The notes beneath the pieces were generated by a model. It searched no databases, was not told the origin of the DNA, and saw nothing but the letters and a program-made list of their open reading frames with translations. From a virus: a stretch of DNA of 35,412 nucleotides. Of the stretch, positions 11,436 through 19,626 are shown piece after piece; position 1 is the stretch's first letter; each line of letters opens with the position of its first letter. A program made the translations under genes and the position numbers. The stretch covers positions 1 through 35,412 of IMG/VR virus record IMGVR_UViG_3300020056_002874, one strand, 5' to 3'.

Positions 11436-11815
11436 ATAAATTATGTGAATTTTTAACGTATGATAATATACATTATAAATGCAAAAGATGTGGCACAGAA
11501 TTAAGATTTACTGAATATCAAATTTCTGAACCGGTTTATATTTGTAGCGATGTATTAAAAAAGCGACCCAATCAAAGCTTTACTGATTTTATCAAAAAAA
11601 TTAAAGGTTTTGCCAAGGCCAGTATTGGCCATTTTTTCAAAGGTATGCCTATCTGTGACGATAGCACAATAGAAAAACGATATAAAATATGTCAAAGGTG
11701 CGAACATTTTGTATCTGGATCATGTGCTTTGTGTGGCTGTCCATTGCATAGAAATCGTAGATTTATTAGCAAATTATCTTGGTCAGACCAAAAATGCCCA
11801 ATAAATAAGTGGTAG
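11432..11815 (+). CDS. Small Cys-rich zinc-binding phage protein
   Basis: This 127-residue protein starts at an ATG overlapping the previous stop (ATGA junction). It has an N-terminal CKRCG knuckle with a further Cys downstream (YICSD), and a C-terminal Cys cluster with the order CQRCEHF, CALCGC and CPINKW. The C-terminal arrangement (CxxC, then CxxCGC, then a final CP..KW) recurs in small phage proteins encoded among late genes; I know no established function for it. No signal peptide or membrane segment is seen. Position between two large virion-type genes suggests a role in assembly or as a minor structural or metal-binding factor, but that is inference from context. Confidence 0.72.
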   Translation: MNKLCEFLTYDNIHYKCKRCGTELRFTEYQISEPVYICSDVLKKRPNQSFTDFIKKIKGFAKASIGHFFKGMPICDDSTIEKRYKICQRCEHFVSGSCALCGCPLHRNRRFISKLSWSDQKCPINKW

Positions 11816-11860
11816 GTGTATAATAACAATAACACTATAGAAATATAAAGGAATAGTATA

Positions 11861-12652
11861 ATGCCCAAAATTTCAGAATTGACTACAGCCTTAGCTTCAG
11901 ATATCAATAATGATGATTTATTGGTTATAGTAGATAAATATACTGGCGAAACTAAAAACATGCCAATTACTGAATTTGCCAAGGTCATGGCGGATATATT
12001 AGGCGTTGATATTACAGGAGACGCTGGTGAAGACAAATTTGAAAGACCAGTACTTCCAAGATTAAGAAATTGTGGTACAAAAGTTGTGTTGCAAAAAATG
12101 ATTTCTTCTACTATGGTAGATAGATATCGATTTGATACAAACTCTAACACCTTTACCATAACATATGACACCTATCTTATAGGGAATAGAATAACGCTTT
12201 ATGCATCTTCTTCTCTTAATCCGTCTCAAAAGGTTATGCTTTTTGATACCGGTGGAGAAATTTCGGGACAGGGCAGTGCCACCTTTTGCAAAGATGCGGG
12301 CTATGATATTATAGACGTTTATATAAGGTCTAAGTCTTTGGCATCATTTGAGTACACACTCTCATGTGGATTAGGAACGTGCGACTATGTTCAACCGATT
12401 CCTGTTACACCTACACCTTCATATACTCCGCCAGTAACACCTACAGTGACAGCAACAAATCTTGTTATTGAGCCAATTGTTGATCCTACTCCAACACCAA
12501 CCACAACCAATACTCCCACACCATCGCCAACACAATTGCCGCCACCACCCCCACCTCTTCCACCACCTCCACCACCACCCCCACCTCTTCCACCACCTCC
12601 ACCACCTCTTCCACCACCCCCGCTTCCACCTCCACCACCTCCGCCAGCATAA
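11861..12652 (+). CDS. Fibre-like protein with polyproline C-terminus
   Basis: The 263-residue product starts at an ATG preceded by AAGGAA at normal spacing. The first ~45 residues (KISELTTA, then NDDLLVIVD, then TGETKNMPITEF) match a motif widely seen at the N-terminus of phage tail-fibre and virion-decoration proteins. A beta-rich middle of about 110 residues follows (to about residue 170). The last ~85 residues are low complexity: Thr/Pro repeats passing into almost pure Pro with occasional Leu. Such tracts are usually rigid spacers, here at the end of the chain rather than between domains. The next gene starts 21 bases downstream and itself contains Pro-rich linkers, so the two may form one appendage. 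A virion role is likely; the exact component is unknown. Confidence 0.72.
   Translation: MPKISELTTALASDINNDDLLVIVDKYTGETKNMPITEFAKVMADILGVDITGDAGEDKFERPVLPRLRNCGTKVVLQKMISSTMVDRYRFDTNSNTFTITYDTYLIGNRITLYASSSLNPSQKVMLFDTGGEISGQGSATFCKDAGYDIIDVYIRSKSLASFEYTLSCGLGTCDYVQPIPVTPTPSYTPPVTPTVTATNLVIEPIVDPTPTPTTTNTPTPSPTQLPPPPPPLPPPPPPPPPLPPPPPPLPPPPLPPPPPPPA
12535..12651 (+). repeat. Polyproline-coding CCN tandem repeat
   Basis: Almost every codon is CCA, CCC, CCT or CCG, with direct repeats of the unit CCACCTCTTCCACCACC and close variants. The tract is far more GC-rich and pyrimidine-skewed than the surrounding AT-rich DNA. It encodes the proline tail of the fibre-like protein. Long open frames in other frames here (His/Leu-rich on plus, Gly-rich on minus) are by-products of the repeat. 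Confidence 0.9.
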
Positions 12653-12673
12653 TAATTCATAGGAGCTTTTTAA

Positions 12674-15600
12674 ATGAGCACAGCCAATATTTCCAATACT
12701 TTTCCTGTAGATTTGAATGCAAGAGGAACTACTTGTGTAGGTACAAGTGGCCCGTCATCATGGTTTGGCACTTATGATCAGAGCGGAAATGTTGAAGAGT
12801 ATATAGAGAAGGGAGTATTATTTTCTACAACAGAAGACTATATACCTCCGGATTATGTAGTAGGTGTCGGATTCCAATCTGCTAAATATACAAATAAATA
12901 TCTTAATGAGAAAAGAGCAGAAAGAAGAAAAAATAATCAAGATCTTTATATTGAAACTCAAGTTGTCAACTTTTTTGTGTGGTTCAATAGTATTCTAGGT
13001 GGTTATGCGCAGAATATTCCACAAGATCAGAGGAATGCAGGTTCTAATTTAATTTTTATTAATGATGAATATACGCCTTATATTCAAATTGGAATGTATG
13101 TATCTGGTCCCGGTGTTTCTAATAATACCAAAGTAGAACGAATAGAAACAATGACCTATAATTCGGGGGGTATTAAATGGAGACTGGTTAGGCTGGATAA
13201 GAATTTAGACTGGAACACATATGAGTTTAATGACGGGATAGGAACTAGGCTAGGTGGAATAGAAGAAAGGATTTATTTTGGCTTTCGGTATTTAGCTGAA
13301 AATGAAAATATTTATCAGCAGATTTCTACTGTGCTGGTAGCAGATTATATACCAGAAGGGTATGGTAATGAATATCCAGAACCGCTAAACACATTGTTTG
13401 TACCAGTATCTAGTCTTGGGGCTATTAGAACCGGTTGGGCAGTATATGGCGACAATGTTCCAGATAATACATATGTAAAATATGTTTCCATGAATGGCGT
13501 CAATTTTCCTGAAATAAATGATATTGAATATGCAGAAGTGGTACTAAATAACCCATACATTGCCCCTACATCAATGACTACTAATAGTAATGGATCATAT
13601 GGATTTGTATCATTGGGATTTTTATCTGGGTTTTATGGAGAAACAGCACTGCCTCCGCCATTGCCAACTACCCCTACTCCAGAACCGATTCAGATTAGAA
13701 CCTCTTTTGGATTTGGCAAGGCTCTTAGGGGTGGTTCTTTTCTTTCGTCTCAAGAGGCCAGTGGAAAAAATGCTCCTTTAAGCTATTTGCCGGTTAATGA
13801 CTTTAGTGAATCTGTTGGATTTAGAATTGGTTCTATTGCTGAAGAAAGAGATGTTGATGCAAGATTTTACGATCCAAACAGTACATACGGCTTTGGGCTT
13901 AGAAATATTTTTATAGAAATATCTACCATAGCTAGCACCTATGAAGAAGCAGCTACTCTTATCAGAGCTGGTATGAAGATTTCTGGAAATGGAATAGATT
14001 TTGATACATATGTTACCTCTGTAGCAAAGCGAAATGATACATGGATGCAGGTTACTATTAGTAGAGATATGATGATTGATGAATTGGCACCAAATGGGCT
14101 GTTTGGTACGACAGTATGTACTTTGCCAAACGATCCGGTAGAGCCATGGGACCCAAATAGTGGAGCCCCACCGCCTCCCCCTAGTCCGTTTATTAGGTGC
14201 GCTCTTTCCACATTAAATTTTTCAATGTCTAATCCGGCACATATGAAAAATATGGTATTGGTTGGAGATGAAGGTAATTCGCCAGATGGTTTTACTCCAG
14301 GGTATGGTAGAGTTAACTATAAATATTGGATTGGAAAATATACTGTAACTAATAGTGAATATGTTGCATTTTTGAATAGTGTAGGTAACACAATAGAAGG
14401 TCAAGAGAATCTTAATGCTCTTTACAATCCAGCATCTTCCGAAAATAATTTGAATATGTCTGTAGGCATAGACAGAGATATCTGGCTGCATTTGCCTGCA
14501 GGTTTATTGGGAAATAATCAAGATATATATTTTATAGAATATGCTAGTGTAGATGGAATGGCCGACCATCCTGTAGTTGGTGTTAGCTGGCCTCAAGCCG
14601 CTCAATATTGCAATTGGCTACATAATAATAGTAATGGGAATTGGGGATCTACTCAGGTGAATACTGGCGCATATAATTTTGTTAATGAGACTATTCAAAA
14701 CATGAGAAGGGCTAGTAATGCAAGATATTTTATACCGAATGAAAACGAATGGTATAAAGCTGCGTATGGAGGCAAGCGATACGGCGGATATTATAGCATA
14801 CAAGCCACAAAACAAGATAACATAACTCCTGTTGCATACCAAGACTCATCAGAAATTAATTTAGCAAACACGCCAGACGCATGGAATAATGGAATGCCAA
14901 TGATAGAAGTAGAGGATTTTACTAGGCGTGGAGCATTATTTGACAGCACACAAGGAACATCCCTGTTTAATAGATTTTTATTCGATGAGTATATTAGCAG
15001 AGCACGGCCTGGCACCTCCTTGAGATGGATAAGTATATTTAATAGGGCAGCAGATATTTTAGATAGCTATATCTCTCATGTAAGGTGGTCATTTGGTAAT
15101 GTATGGAATGCAAATACTAGAACCACTGAAGTTGCACGGTTTTTCTCACTAGATACATCACTATATGACAATATGAAAAGGAATTGTGAGTCTTTAGAGC
15201 TAGCAATAGGCCCAGGAGACAGCTGGTTTAGAGGCTGTAGATATAGTGGAATGGTTTTGGCCTTTTTGACCTTCTATAATGATGCTACTTCTGGCACGAT
15301 CGCATCCTGCGCAACATTGACCTATAGAGATAACACGGGCGCTCGAGTGAATTTAGCGACGACTATGCCTCATCACAATCAAGAGGGGGCAGATAATCGA
15401 ACCATACCATTAGCTTTTGCAACCAATATAAATCTAGCCCAGGATGATGACTTAACAGATGAAGAATGGGTAAAGGTTCTAACGCACGAAATGTGCCATG
15501 CTTTGGGTTTTGGTACGGTAACAACTCAATTATTGCCAAATGGATGTATAGTAAATGACGATATTAATAATCCCTATATATCTAACGAAGTATTTCCAAA

Positions 15601-16015
15601 TATGAGAGATACCGTTAGGACATATAATGATATTGCTTATGGCGCCAATAGTAGGGTGGCAGTTCCTCTAGAAGGGGGTGGGGGCGCAGGAACAGCTGGT
15701 GGACACTGGGAGAATGACGTCAATGACAATGGCTATTGTCCTTTAAATACTAATTGTCCGGATCCTGTCATGTATGCGGGCATTTCAAATGAACTAATGA
15801 CAGGTTTCTACAACCCCTTAGCAAAATTGTCTAGATTAACATTAAATTTCTTTAAAGATCTCGGTTACCATCTTGCTACACAAGATGATATTGGCGAAGG
15901 TGATTTCGATGCGATTTATCCTGAGACGCAAATTCAACAATTGTCATCTACAAACAAATCTTCCAAGAAAACCAAGAATAGAATTATAGGCAAATGTTCA
16001 AAAAATAAGAAATAG
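12674..16015 (+). CDS. Virion-type protein: rearranged FGE-like fold plus leishmanolysin-like metalloprotease
   Basis: The 1113-residue protein starts at an ATG behind a good AGGAG. Near residues 32-44 (GTYDQSGNVEEY), 350-356 (ALRGGSF) and ~385 (GFRIG) it matches the C-terminal half of sulfatase-modifying-factor (FGE-sulfatase, C-type-lectin-like) domains, with about 300 residues inserted. Residues ~527-700 match the N-terminal half of the same fold (MVLVGDE, YWIGKYTVTNSEY, HPVVGVSWPQAAQYCNWL, IPNENEWYKAAY). The FGE catalytic cysteine region (RSYC-type) is not seen, so oxidase activity is unlikely. Near the end is a metzincin zinc site, HEMCHALGF (H938, E939, H942), with a third His at 1011 (GGHW) and a NELMTG Met-turn region, the spacing expected of leishmanolysin-type (M8) peptidases. 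Pro-rich linkers separate the parts. A receptor-binding or surface-degrading appendage is inferred. Confidence 0.82.
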   Translation: MSTANISNTFPVDLNARGTTCVGTSGPSSWFGTYDQSGNVEEYIEKGVLFSTTEDYIPPDYVVGVGFQSAKYTNKYLNEKRAERRKNNQDLYIETQVVNFFVWFNSILGGYAQNIPQDQRNAGSNLIFINDEYTPYIQIGMYVSGPGVSNNTKVERIETMTYNSGGIKWRLVRLDKNLDWNTYEFNDGIGTRLGGIEERIYFGFRYLAENENIYQQISTVLVADYIPEGYGNEYPEPLNTLFVPVSSLGAIRTGWAVYGDNVPDNTYVKYVSMNGVNFPEINDIEYAEVVLNNPYIAPTSMTTNSNGSYGFVSLGFLSGFYGETALPPPLPTTPTPEPIQIRTSFGFGKALRGGSFLSSQEASGKNAPLSYLPVNDFSESVGFRIGSIAEERDVDARFYDPNSTYGFGLRNIFIEISTIASTYEEAATLIRAGMKISGNGIDFDTYVTSVAKRNDTWMQVTISRDMMIDELAPNGLFGTTVCTLPNDPVEPWDPNSGAPPPPPSPFIRCALSTLNFSMSNPAHMKNMVLVGDEGNSPDGFTPGYGRVNYKYWIGKYTVTNSEYVAFLNSVGNTIEGQENLNALYNPASSENNLNMSVGIDRDIWLHLPAGLLGNNQDIYFIEYASVDGMADHPVVGVSWPQAAQYCNWLHNNSNGNWGSTQVNTGAYNFVNETIQNMRRASNARYFIPNENEWYKAAYGGKRYGGYYSIQATKQDNITPVAYQDSSEINLANTPDAWNNGMPMIEVEDFTRRGALFDSTQGTSLFNRFLFDEYISRARPGTSLRWISIFNRAADILDSYISHVRWSFGNVWNANTRTTEVARFFSLDTSLYDNMKRNCESLELAIGPGDSWFRGCRYSGMVLAFLTFYNDATSGTIASCATLTYRDNTGARVNLATTMPHHNQEGADNRTIPLAFATNINLAQDDDLTDEEWVKVLTHEMCHALGFGTVTTQLLPNGCIVNDDINNPYISNEVFPNMRDTVRTYNDIAYGANSRVAVPLEGGGGAGTAGGHWENDVNDNGYCPLNTNCPDPVMYAGISNELMTGFYNPLAKLSRLTLNFFKDLGYHLATQDDIGEGDFDAIYPETQIQQLSSTNKSSKKTKNRIIGKCSKNKK
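13082..14077 (+). repeat. Three diverged protein repeats within the FGE/metalloprotease protein
   Basis: Residues starting at about 137, 251 and 430 share the pattern I-x-x-G-[MW]-x-[VI]-[SY]-G, then G/N-[VI], then x-x-x-T-x-V, followed by a beta strand (IQIGMYVSG; IRTGWAVYG; IRAGMKISG). Similar repeats are common in phage fibres and adhesins. Two copies lie inside the insertion in the FGE-like C-terminal half and one follows it. Copies are diverged at the DNA level, so this is an old protein duplication and not a recent repeat. Confidence 0.6.
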
Positions 16016-16029
16016 TACTATTTTTTATT
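16004..16029. terminator. Possible bidirectional AT-only hairpin between convergent genes
   Basis: An imperfect inverted repeat (AATAAGAAATAG against CTATTTTTTATT, one G-T pair) spans the two convergent stop codons. It has no GC clamp and only a short A-run on the left that would serve the minus strand as a U-tract. It may end transcription from both sides, but it is weak evidence. Confidence 0.3.
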
Positions 16030-16341
16030 GGGGTTATATTTGTACCATCCTCCATTTTGCATATAGTTCCCACTATCATCTTTTCTTTTCGGGAATAGTG
16101 TGCCACCCTTTTTGTGTTGACCAAAAGAAAGAACCGCTCCACATTCCTTACATCTAAGTTCGTAGTAGTCATTATCTTCTACTGTTCTAACAACAAACTT
16201 GATATTATTTTTGTGACATACGCCACAGCTGCTTTCTCCAAAAATTTCATCTATAATAGCTAGTTCTTTAAACATTTCCTTTTGTCCACTAGCTTCTAAT
16301 TCTAATGATATCTTATCGCTTGCTTTATATGTACCTTTCAT
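16018..16341 (-). CDS. Zinc-ribbon protein next to a recombination gene
   Basis: The 107-residue form starts at the ATG that overlaps the previous stop (TAATG), with GGAG eight bases upstream; a GTG nine bases earlier is also in frame but less likely. The centre carries CGVC and, about 25 residues later, CKECG, a four-cysteine zinc ribbon, followed by a conserved-looking LSFGQHKKGGTLFPKRK stretch and a C-terminal GGWYKYNP. From general knowledge of phage genomes, small proteins of this form often sit beside single-strand annealing proteins, as here. No enzymatic function can be assigned. It is the last gene of the minus-strand operon. Confidence 0.78.
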   Translation of the reverse strand: MKGTYKASDKISLELEASGQKEMFKELAIIDEIFGESSCGVCHKNNIKFVVRTVEDNDYYELRCKECGAVLSFGQHKKGGTLFPKRKDDSGNYMQNGGWYKYNPNKK

Positions 16342-17069
16342 TATTTCCACTCCGGTGTGTAATCTAGTATATCTTCTGAAATGCTATCTAGATCTTGTTG
16401 ATACTTAGATAGCTGCCTAATTATCTTAACTGCATCTGCATGAGAGGTAGTATAAATATTTTTTTCCTCTATACCATTCTTTTTTAACAGATTAGTTATA
16501 TTGATATTAAGCCTTTTGGCTAATACGTCAATAAAATTTATCTGATTATTTGTAATTTTTCCTACAGTATCCTTATCCGGATGGTCTTCTATTTCTTCCG
16601 CTATCTCTTCTGCTGCCACGACCTTTCTGAGCCTCAAGGCCCTGCGCAAAGCCCTGCCTTCAGCTCGGGTTTCAGCAACGGCCACTGGGTGATTTCTGAA
16701 TATTTTGTCACAGTTGCCCCAATAAACATCTGCTGCCCCATTGACGGTGATTGTATTAAATTGAGTATCAGCACCAGTGTCTTTTAAAACATATGTCAGA
16801 GAATGAATCACAGTAGCTCTGTTGCCATTATCTGGGTCTGGGGACTGACATACTTCGGATACAGATTTCGTTACCACACAACCCATAACTGTCTCAAAAA
16901 TTCTGCGCAAACCATCTGTGGTTGGATTGCCTTTGATTTTTTCGTCTTCGGATAATACCTCCAATACGTAGTCTGTCCAACCAATATCCGCTATCGTTGG
17001 TGTTGCAGAATTAGGGGTTGATTCTGTACTATCTGCTTGTGTTTTTGTAGATGATGCTTTTTTTGCCAT
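16341..17069 (-). CDS. Probable phage single-strand annealing protein (Rad52/Erf-like)
   Basis: This 242-residue protein has a disordered, Ser/Thr-rich N-terminus of about 30 residues, then a region ending in VAVAETRAEGRALRRALRLR (about residues 128-147). A segment of this type, with the A-E-T-R-A-x-G-R-A-L-R core, is typical of Rad52-like and related phage annealing proteins. The last ~70 residues form a separate helical domain (TNNQINFIDVLAKRLN). The gene ends at the zinc-ribbon gene (1-base overlap) and lies two bases from a Vsr-like nuclease, a setting that fits DNA recombination and repair. The exact annealing family is not certain, and a non-annealing DNA-binding role remains possible. 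Confidence 0.6.
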   Translation of the reverse strand: MAKKASSTKTQADSTESTPNSATPTIADIGWTDYVLEVLSEDEKIKGNPTTDGLRRIFETVMGCVVTKSVSEVCQSPDPDNGNRATVIHSLTYVLKDTGADTQFNTITVNGAADVYWGNCDKIFRNHPVAVAETRAEGRALRRALRLRKVVAAEEIAEEIEDHPDKDTVGKITNNQINFIDVLAKRLNINITNLLKKNGIEEKNIYTTSHADAVKIIRQLSKYQQDLDSISEDILDYTPEWK

Positions 17070-17071
17070 TT

Positions 17072-17878
17072 CTATTTATCCTTTATTTCGAAATATTTAT
17101 CTGGTGTTGAAAATCCATCGGTCAATTTGTTAACTAGTGTCAATAACTTATCTAGCATTATGCTGGACCTGGATATTGAAAAATCCATTGTCTGTTTAAT
17201 CCTAACTAAGTTCATGCCCTTGCCCAAAATGAGTCCTTGTTTTTTATTGTCATAGGTCTGGGTTTTTTTGAGAGCATCTTCGCCCCAAACTGGATCAAAA
17301 TGAGAAGGCCCATCGACCTCTATAGCCAAATTTATACTAGGCACGAAAAGATCTATCTGCAACTTAGTATTTACTAATGTTTGCTCATAATGAAATTTAG
17401 TATCTATTCCGGCAGCAAGCAGTCCTTCGAGTAGAAATTTTTCCAACTTAGAGCCTGTTCTGCTAGACACCCTGATAGCGTCTGTGGCAGCTTTTTGTAA
17501 ATTGGCTCTTTCTTCTTGGCTCTTGCTTTTCCATATTTGTTGTTGTTTGTTTTTGAAGGATTGCAATTTATGCTCGTCCATATCCTCCCAGCTTTGCAAA
17601 ACTTTCATTCCTATTTTGCGTTTTGTTTCAGCAGATCTTTGTTTGCCTTTTGTTGGGTGTTCCACCTTGCCTTGGGACAATACGTTCTTTTGGGCCTCAC
17701 TCTTGGACCTAATCGGTATATTAAGTTTTTTAGCATCTCTTCTGATTTTATTGGCATAGGTGCTATAGATTTTGGCTATTTCATCAAAACTTTTTTTGTC
17801 TTGGATATAATATTGTTGTAATATAGAAGTTTTTTCTTTTTCTGTTAATGTATTATATGATTTCTTTGATTGTGTCAT
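17072..17878 (-). CDS. Vsr-like (EDxHD / PD-(D/E)XK) endonuclease with HTH and NUMOD3-like motif
   Basis: The 268-residue protein has a helix-turn-helix-like N-terminus (about residues 28-56), a basic motif resembling the NUMOD3 DNA-binding motif (HPTKGKQ, then SAETKRKIG, about 74-90), a charged helical linker, and a C-terminal nuclease fold. The nuclease part shows LQIDLF (D176), LAIEVDGPSH (E187, D189, H193) and a later LVRIK, the layout of very-short-patch-repair-like and DUF559-type endonucleases, including EDxHD homing endonucleases. All likely catalytic residues are present. Its 5' end overlaps the preceding gene by 26 bases. It may be a free-standing homing endonuclease or a resident phage DNA-processing nuclease; the absence of a visibly interrupted host gene leaves this open. 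Confidence 0.75.
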   Translation of the reverse strand: MTQSKKSYNTLTEKEKTSILQQYYIQDKKSFDEIAKIYSTYANKIRRDAKKLNIPIRSKSEAQKNVLSQGKVEHPTKGKQRSAETKRKIGMKVLQSWEDMDEHKLQSFKNKQQQIWKSKSQEERANLQKAATDAIRVSSRTGSKLEKFLLEGLLAAGIDTKFHYEQTLVNTKLQIDLFVPSINLAIEVDGPSHFDPVWGEDALKKTQTYDNKKQGLILGKGMNLVRIKQTMDFSISRSSIMLDKLLTLVNKLTDGFSTPDKYFEIKDK

Positions 17879-18308
17879 ATTTTAGTTCCTCACATATTTT
17901 TAAAGGTTTTTTCCAACAAATAGTATATAGGTCATACAGCTCTTGGCTTTGTGCTATAAATTCTAAATTTTTGGTTTCAAATAAGCTTTTATTGTAAGAA
18001 TAAGCGCTAGTATTATTGCTCCAGAAAGTATCAGTTGCATACATAAAAATTTTATCGATATTTGGAAAATATTTTGCTAATAACAATGAGGTTGTATCAA
18101 ATATCAACAAATTGCCATAAAAAAATTTGGCTTGAGAAATATGAAGTATTGGAACATTCATATTATCTATTTTTGAATTTTTACTATTAAAGACACATAT
18201 CTGATTGTAGGGATTATCGTCTATTATCTGTTTTGCGGTAGTGAGTATGTGATCGTATATACTATTATTGTCTAATGCTAATAAAATAATTCCTAAATCT
18301 TTTTTCAT
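17853..18308 (-). CDS. Unrecognised small protein of the glycosyltransferase cluster
   Basis: A 151-residue Asn/Lys/Ile-rich protein whose ATG overlaps the upstream stop by four bases (ATGA). I do not recognise it. It begins with a hydrophobic strand (LGIILLALD) followed by alternating predicted helices and strands, consistent with half of a Rossmann-type (GT-B-like) fold, and it has an internal DKIFMYATDTFW segment resembling linkers in phage glycosyltransferases. It has no complete catalytic motif. It is the last gene of the cluster before the nuclease, and is translationally linked to its neighbours on both sides. A partner or degenerate glycosyltransferase is the best guess from context. 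Confidence 0.6.
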   Translation of the reverse strand: MKKDLGIILLALDNNSIYDHILTTAKQIIDDNPYNQICVFNSKNSKIDNMNVPILHISQAKFFYGNLLIFDTTSLLLAKYFPNIDKIFMYATDTFWSNNTSAYSYNKSLFETKNLEFIAQSQELYDLYTICWKKPLKICEELKYDTIKEII

Positions 18309-18958
18309 AATATTGTTTCTATATATTCGGGGTAGGTTTTGTAGTTAATATCATCAAAAGATACATCCTGCCAGTCTAAATTCACGACCTGACATCCACA
18401 CATATTTGCCTCTACAGCATAATTCATATTGTTAGATATGAAACACTTTGTATTATTTAATACTTGTGCTTTTTCGTCCTCTGTTAAATATCCTAAATTT
18501 TGCGGATGTTTAATATTTGTATTATTGAACAATAGTATTCTGTCTTTTGTCTGTGGGTAAAGCCTGTTTATTAGTTGTTGGGGCATCTTTTCGTCATAGT
18601 CTAAAAAGTAACAATAGTCTATTTCTCTTATTGTTGCATCGGTCTTTTTGAATCTTTGCGTATTACAAAGTAATGGCATGTTTGAATGATTTATTACGGT
18701 TATATGTTCTGGCCACTCTAGAGAATTCTTGGATTCTTCTGTATACACTATGATTTTTTTGTCTTTGATATTTTGGCAGAAATGATGTTCTTCGTGTCCC
18801 ATCTGCTTATGCGAAAAGATATATACATCTGGATTGATTTGTGATTTTATCTTGTAAATATTTCTATCTATATTAGCAAAAATAATATTGTATTTATGAA
18901 TTAAGCTATCTAGATTAGAGATGAATTTATTTTGTGATTGCTGTACTAATATATTCAT
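18305..18958 (-). CDS. Probable glycosyltransferase-like protein (GT-B-like, short)
   Basis: The 217-residue product starts at an ATG overlapping the upstream stop (ATGA). It has Rossmann-like alternation (MNILVQQS; PDVYIFSHKQMG; KIIVYTEES) and, near residues 175-195, the segment AVEANMCGCQVVNLD, resembling the nucleotide-sugar site of GT-B enzymes, where an E..A.(C/G)GCPV pattern is typical. It is shorter than a standard GT-B enzyme (about 350-400 residues), so one domain may be reduced or supplied by a partner. The neighbours on both sides are also glycan-type genes. Assignment rests on fold-level resemblance, and substrate is unknown. Confidence 0.55.
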   Translation of the reverse strand: MNILVQQSQNKFISNLDSLIHKYNIIFANIDRNIYKIKSQINPDVYIFSHKQMGHEEHHFCQNIKDKKIIVYTEESKNSLEWPEHITVINHSNMPLLCNTQRFKKTDATIREIDYCYFLDYDEKMPQQLINRLYPQTKDRILLFNNTNIKHPQNLGYLTEDEKAQVLNNTKCFISNNMNYAVEANMCGCQVVNLDWQDVSFDDINYKTYPEYIETIL

Positions 18959-19626
18959 AAAAATCTTTTTGCTCTCCTTATGTCTTCTTGACCATTAACT
19001 TTCATTATGTCCCTATAAGAAACTATAGACTCATGTATTATATCTTTGTCATAAAGCATATTAATAATCTCAAACAAAAAATATTTAGATATATCAAAGC
19101 TGTTATGAATTTCTATTATTTTTTTGAGAGATTGGGCATTTAAGAATATGCACTCCGTCCATTTTCTAGAAAGTCCATAAAAAAGATATTTCGATTCTTC
19201 GGATTCGGATCCGATTTCAAAATCCTCTTTTTTCCTATCTGTGAAATATATAGTAGATTTATTATTTTTTTTTAATCTCTTGAAACACTCTTTTTTAAAC
19301 AGTACGCCGTTATTCACAATAAACACATCATCCACTGAGTCTATATGATTAATATAATTGATAATATGTTTGCATTGGTTATACTCATTATACTTTTTCT
19401 CATTTATGGTTGTTACATTATTATAGTCTTCAATACTCTTTAGTACTCTATTGTGTTGAAATCCAGTAGATATAAAAATTCTATTCCTTCTATTAATGGA
19501 CTTAATAATTCTGATCTGAGTATCTAGTACGCTATATTGAGAATTAATTTTTATTAATGATTTTGGTCCGATAGACTTCATTCCCTTAGTTATTTCGGGC
19601 ATAATGATTAGATAATTATTACTCAT
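18955..19626 (-). CDS. Sugar-nucleotidyltransferase-like protein (GT-A / NTP-transferase type)
   Basis: I place the start at the ATG at 19626 (MSNNYL), which overlaps the upstream stop by eight bases; an in-frame TTG at 19641 would add five residues. The N-terminus (IIMPEITKGMKSIGPKSLIKI) resembles nucleotidyltransferases that activate sugars, where a conserved Lys follows a glycine-containing loop, but the classical GxGxR signature is altered. The DDVFIVNNGVLF segment near the middle matches the strand with the metal-binding or ribose-contacting residues. If active it would make an NDP-sugar for the adjacent transferases. A GT-A-type transferase or an inactive relative is possible. Confidence 0.55.
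   Translation of the reverse strand: MSNNYLIIMPEITKGMKSIGPKSLIKINSQYSVLDTQIRIIKSINRRNRIFISTGFQHNRVLKSIEDYNNVTTINEKKYNEYNQCKHIINYINHIDSVDDVFIVNNGVLFKKECFKRLKKNNKSTIYFTDRKKEDFEIGSESEESKYLFYGLSRKWTECIFLNAQSLKKIIEIHNSFDISKYFLFEIINMLYDKDIIHESIVSYRDIMKVNGQEDIRRAKRFL

Noticed and set aside
11796-11824. Promoter with TATAAT at 11819 upstream of the fibre-like gene
   Set aside because: There is no acceptable -35 element or extended -10 TGn, and AT-rich DNA gives such hexamers by chance.
12391-12660. Gly-rich minus-strand frame and His/Leu-rich plus-strand frame over the proline tract
   Set aside because: Both are mirror images of the CCN repeat; they have no ribosome site and conflict with the well-supported plus-strand fibre-like gene.
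13700-13850. Possible diversity-generating retroelement variable region in the LRGGSF/GFR part of the FGE-like fold
   Set aside because: FGE-type folds are common targets, but no reverse transcriptase or second copy (template repeat) is in the window, and the site is internal rather than at the protein's C-terminus.
17484-17821. Plus-strand hydrophobic frames opposite the Vsr-like nuclease gene
   Set aside because: They are shadows of a Lys/Glu-rich minus-strand gene and have no ribosome site or family match.
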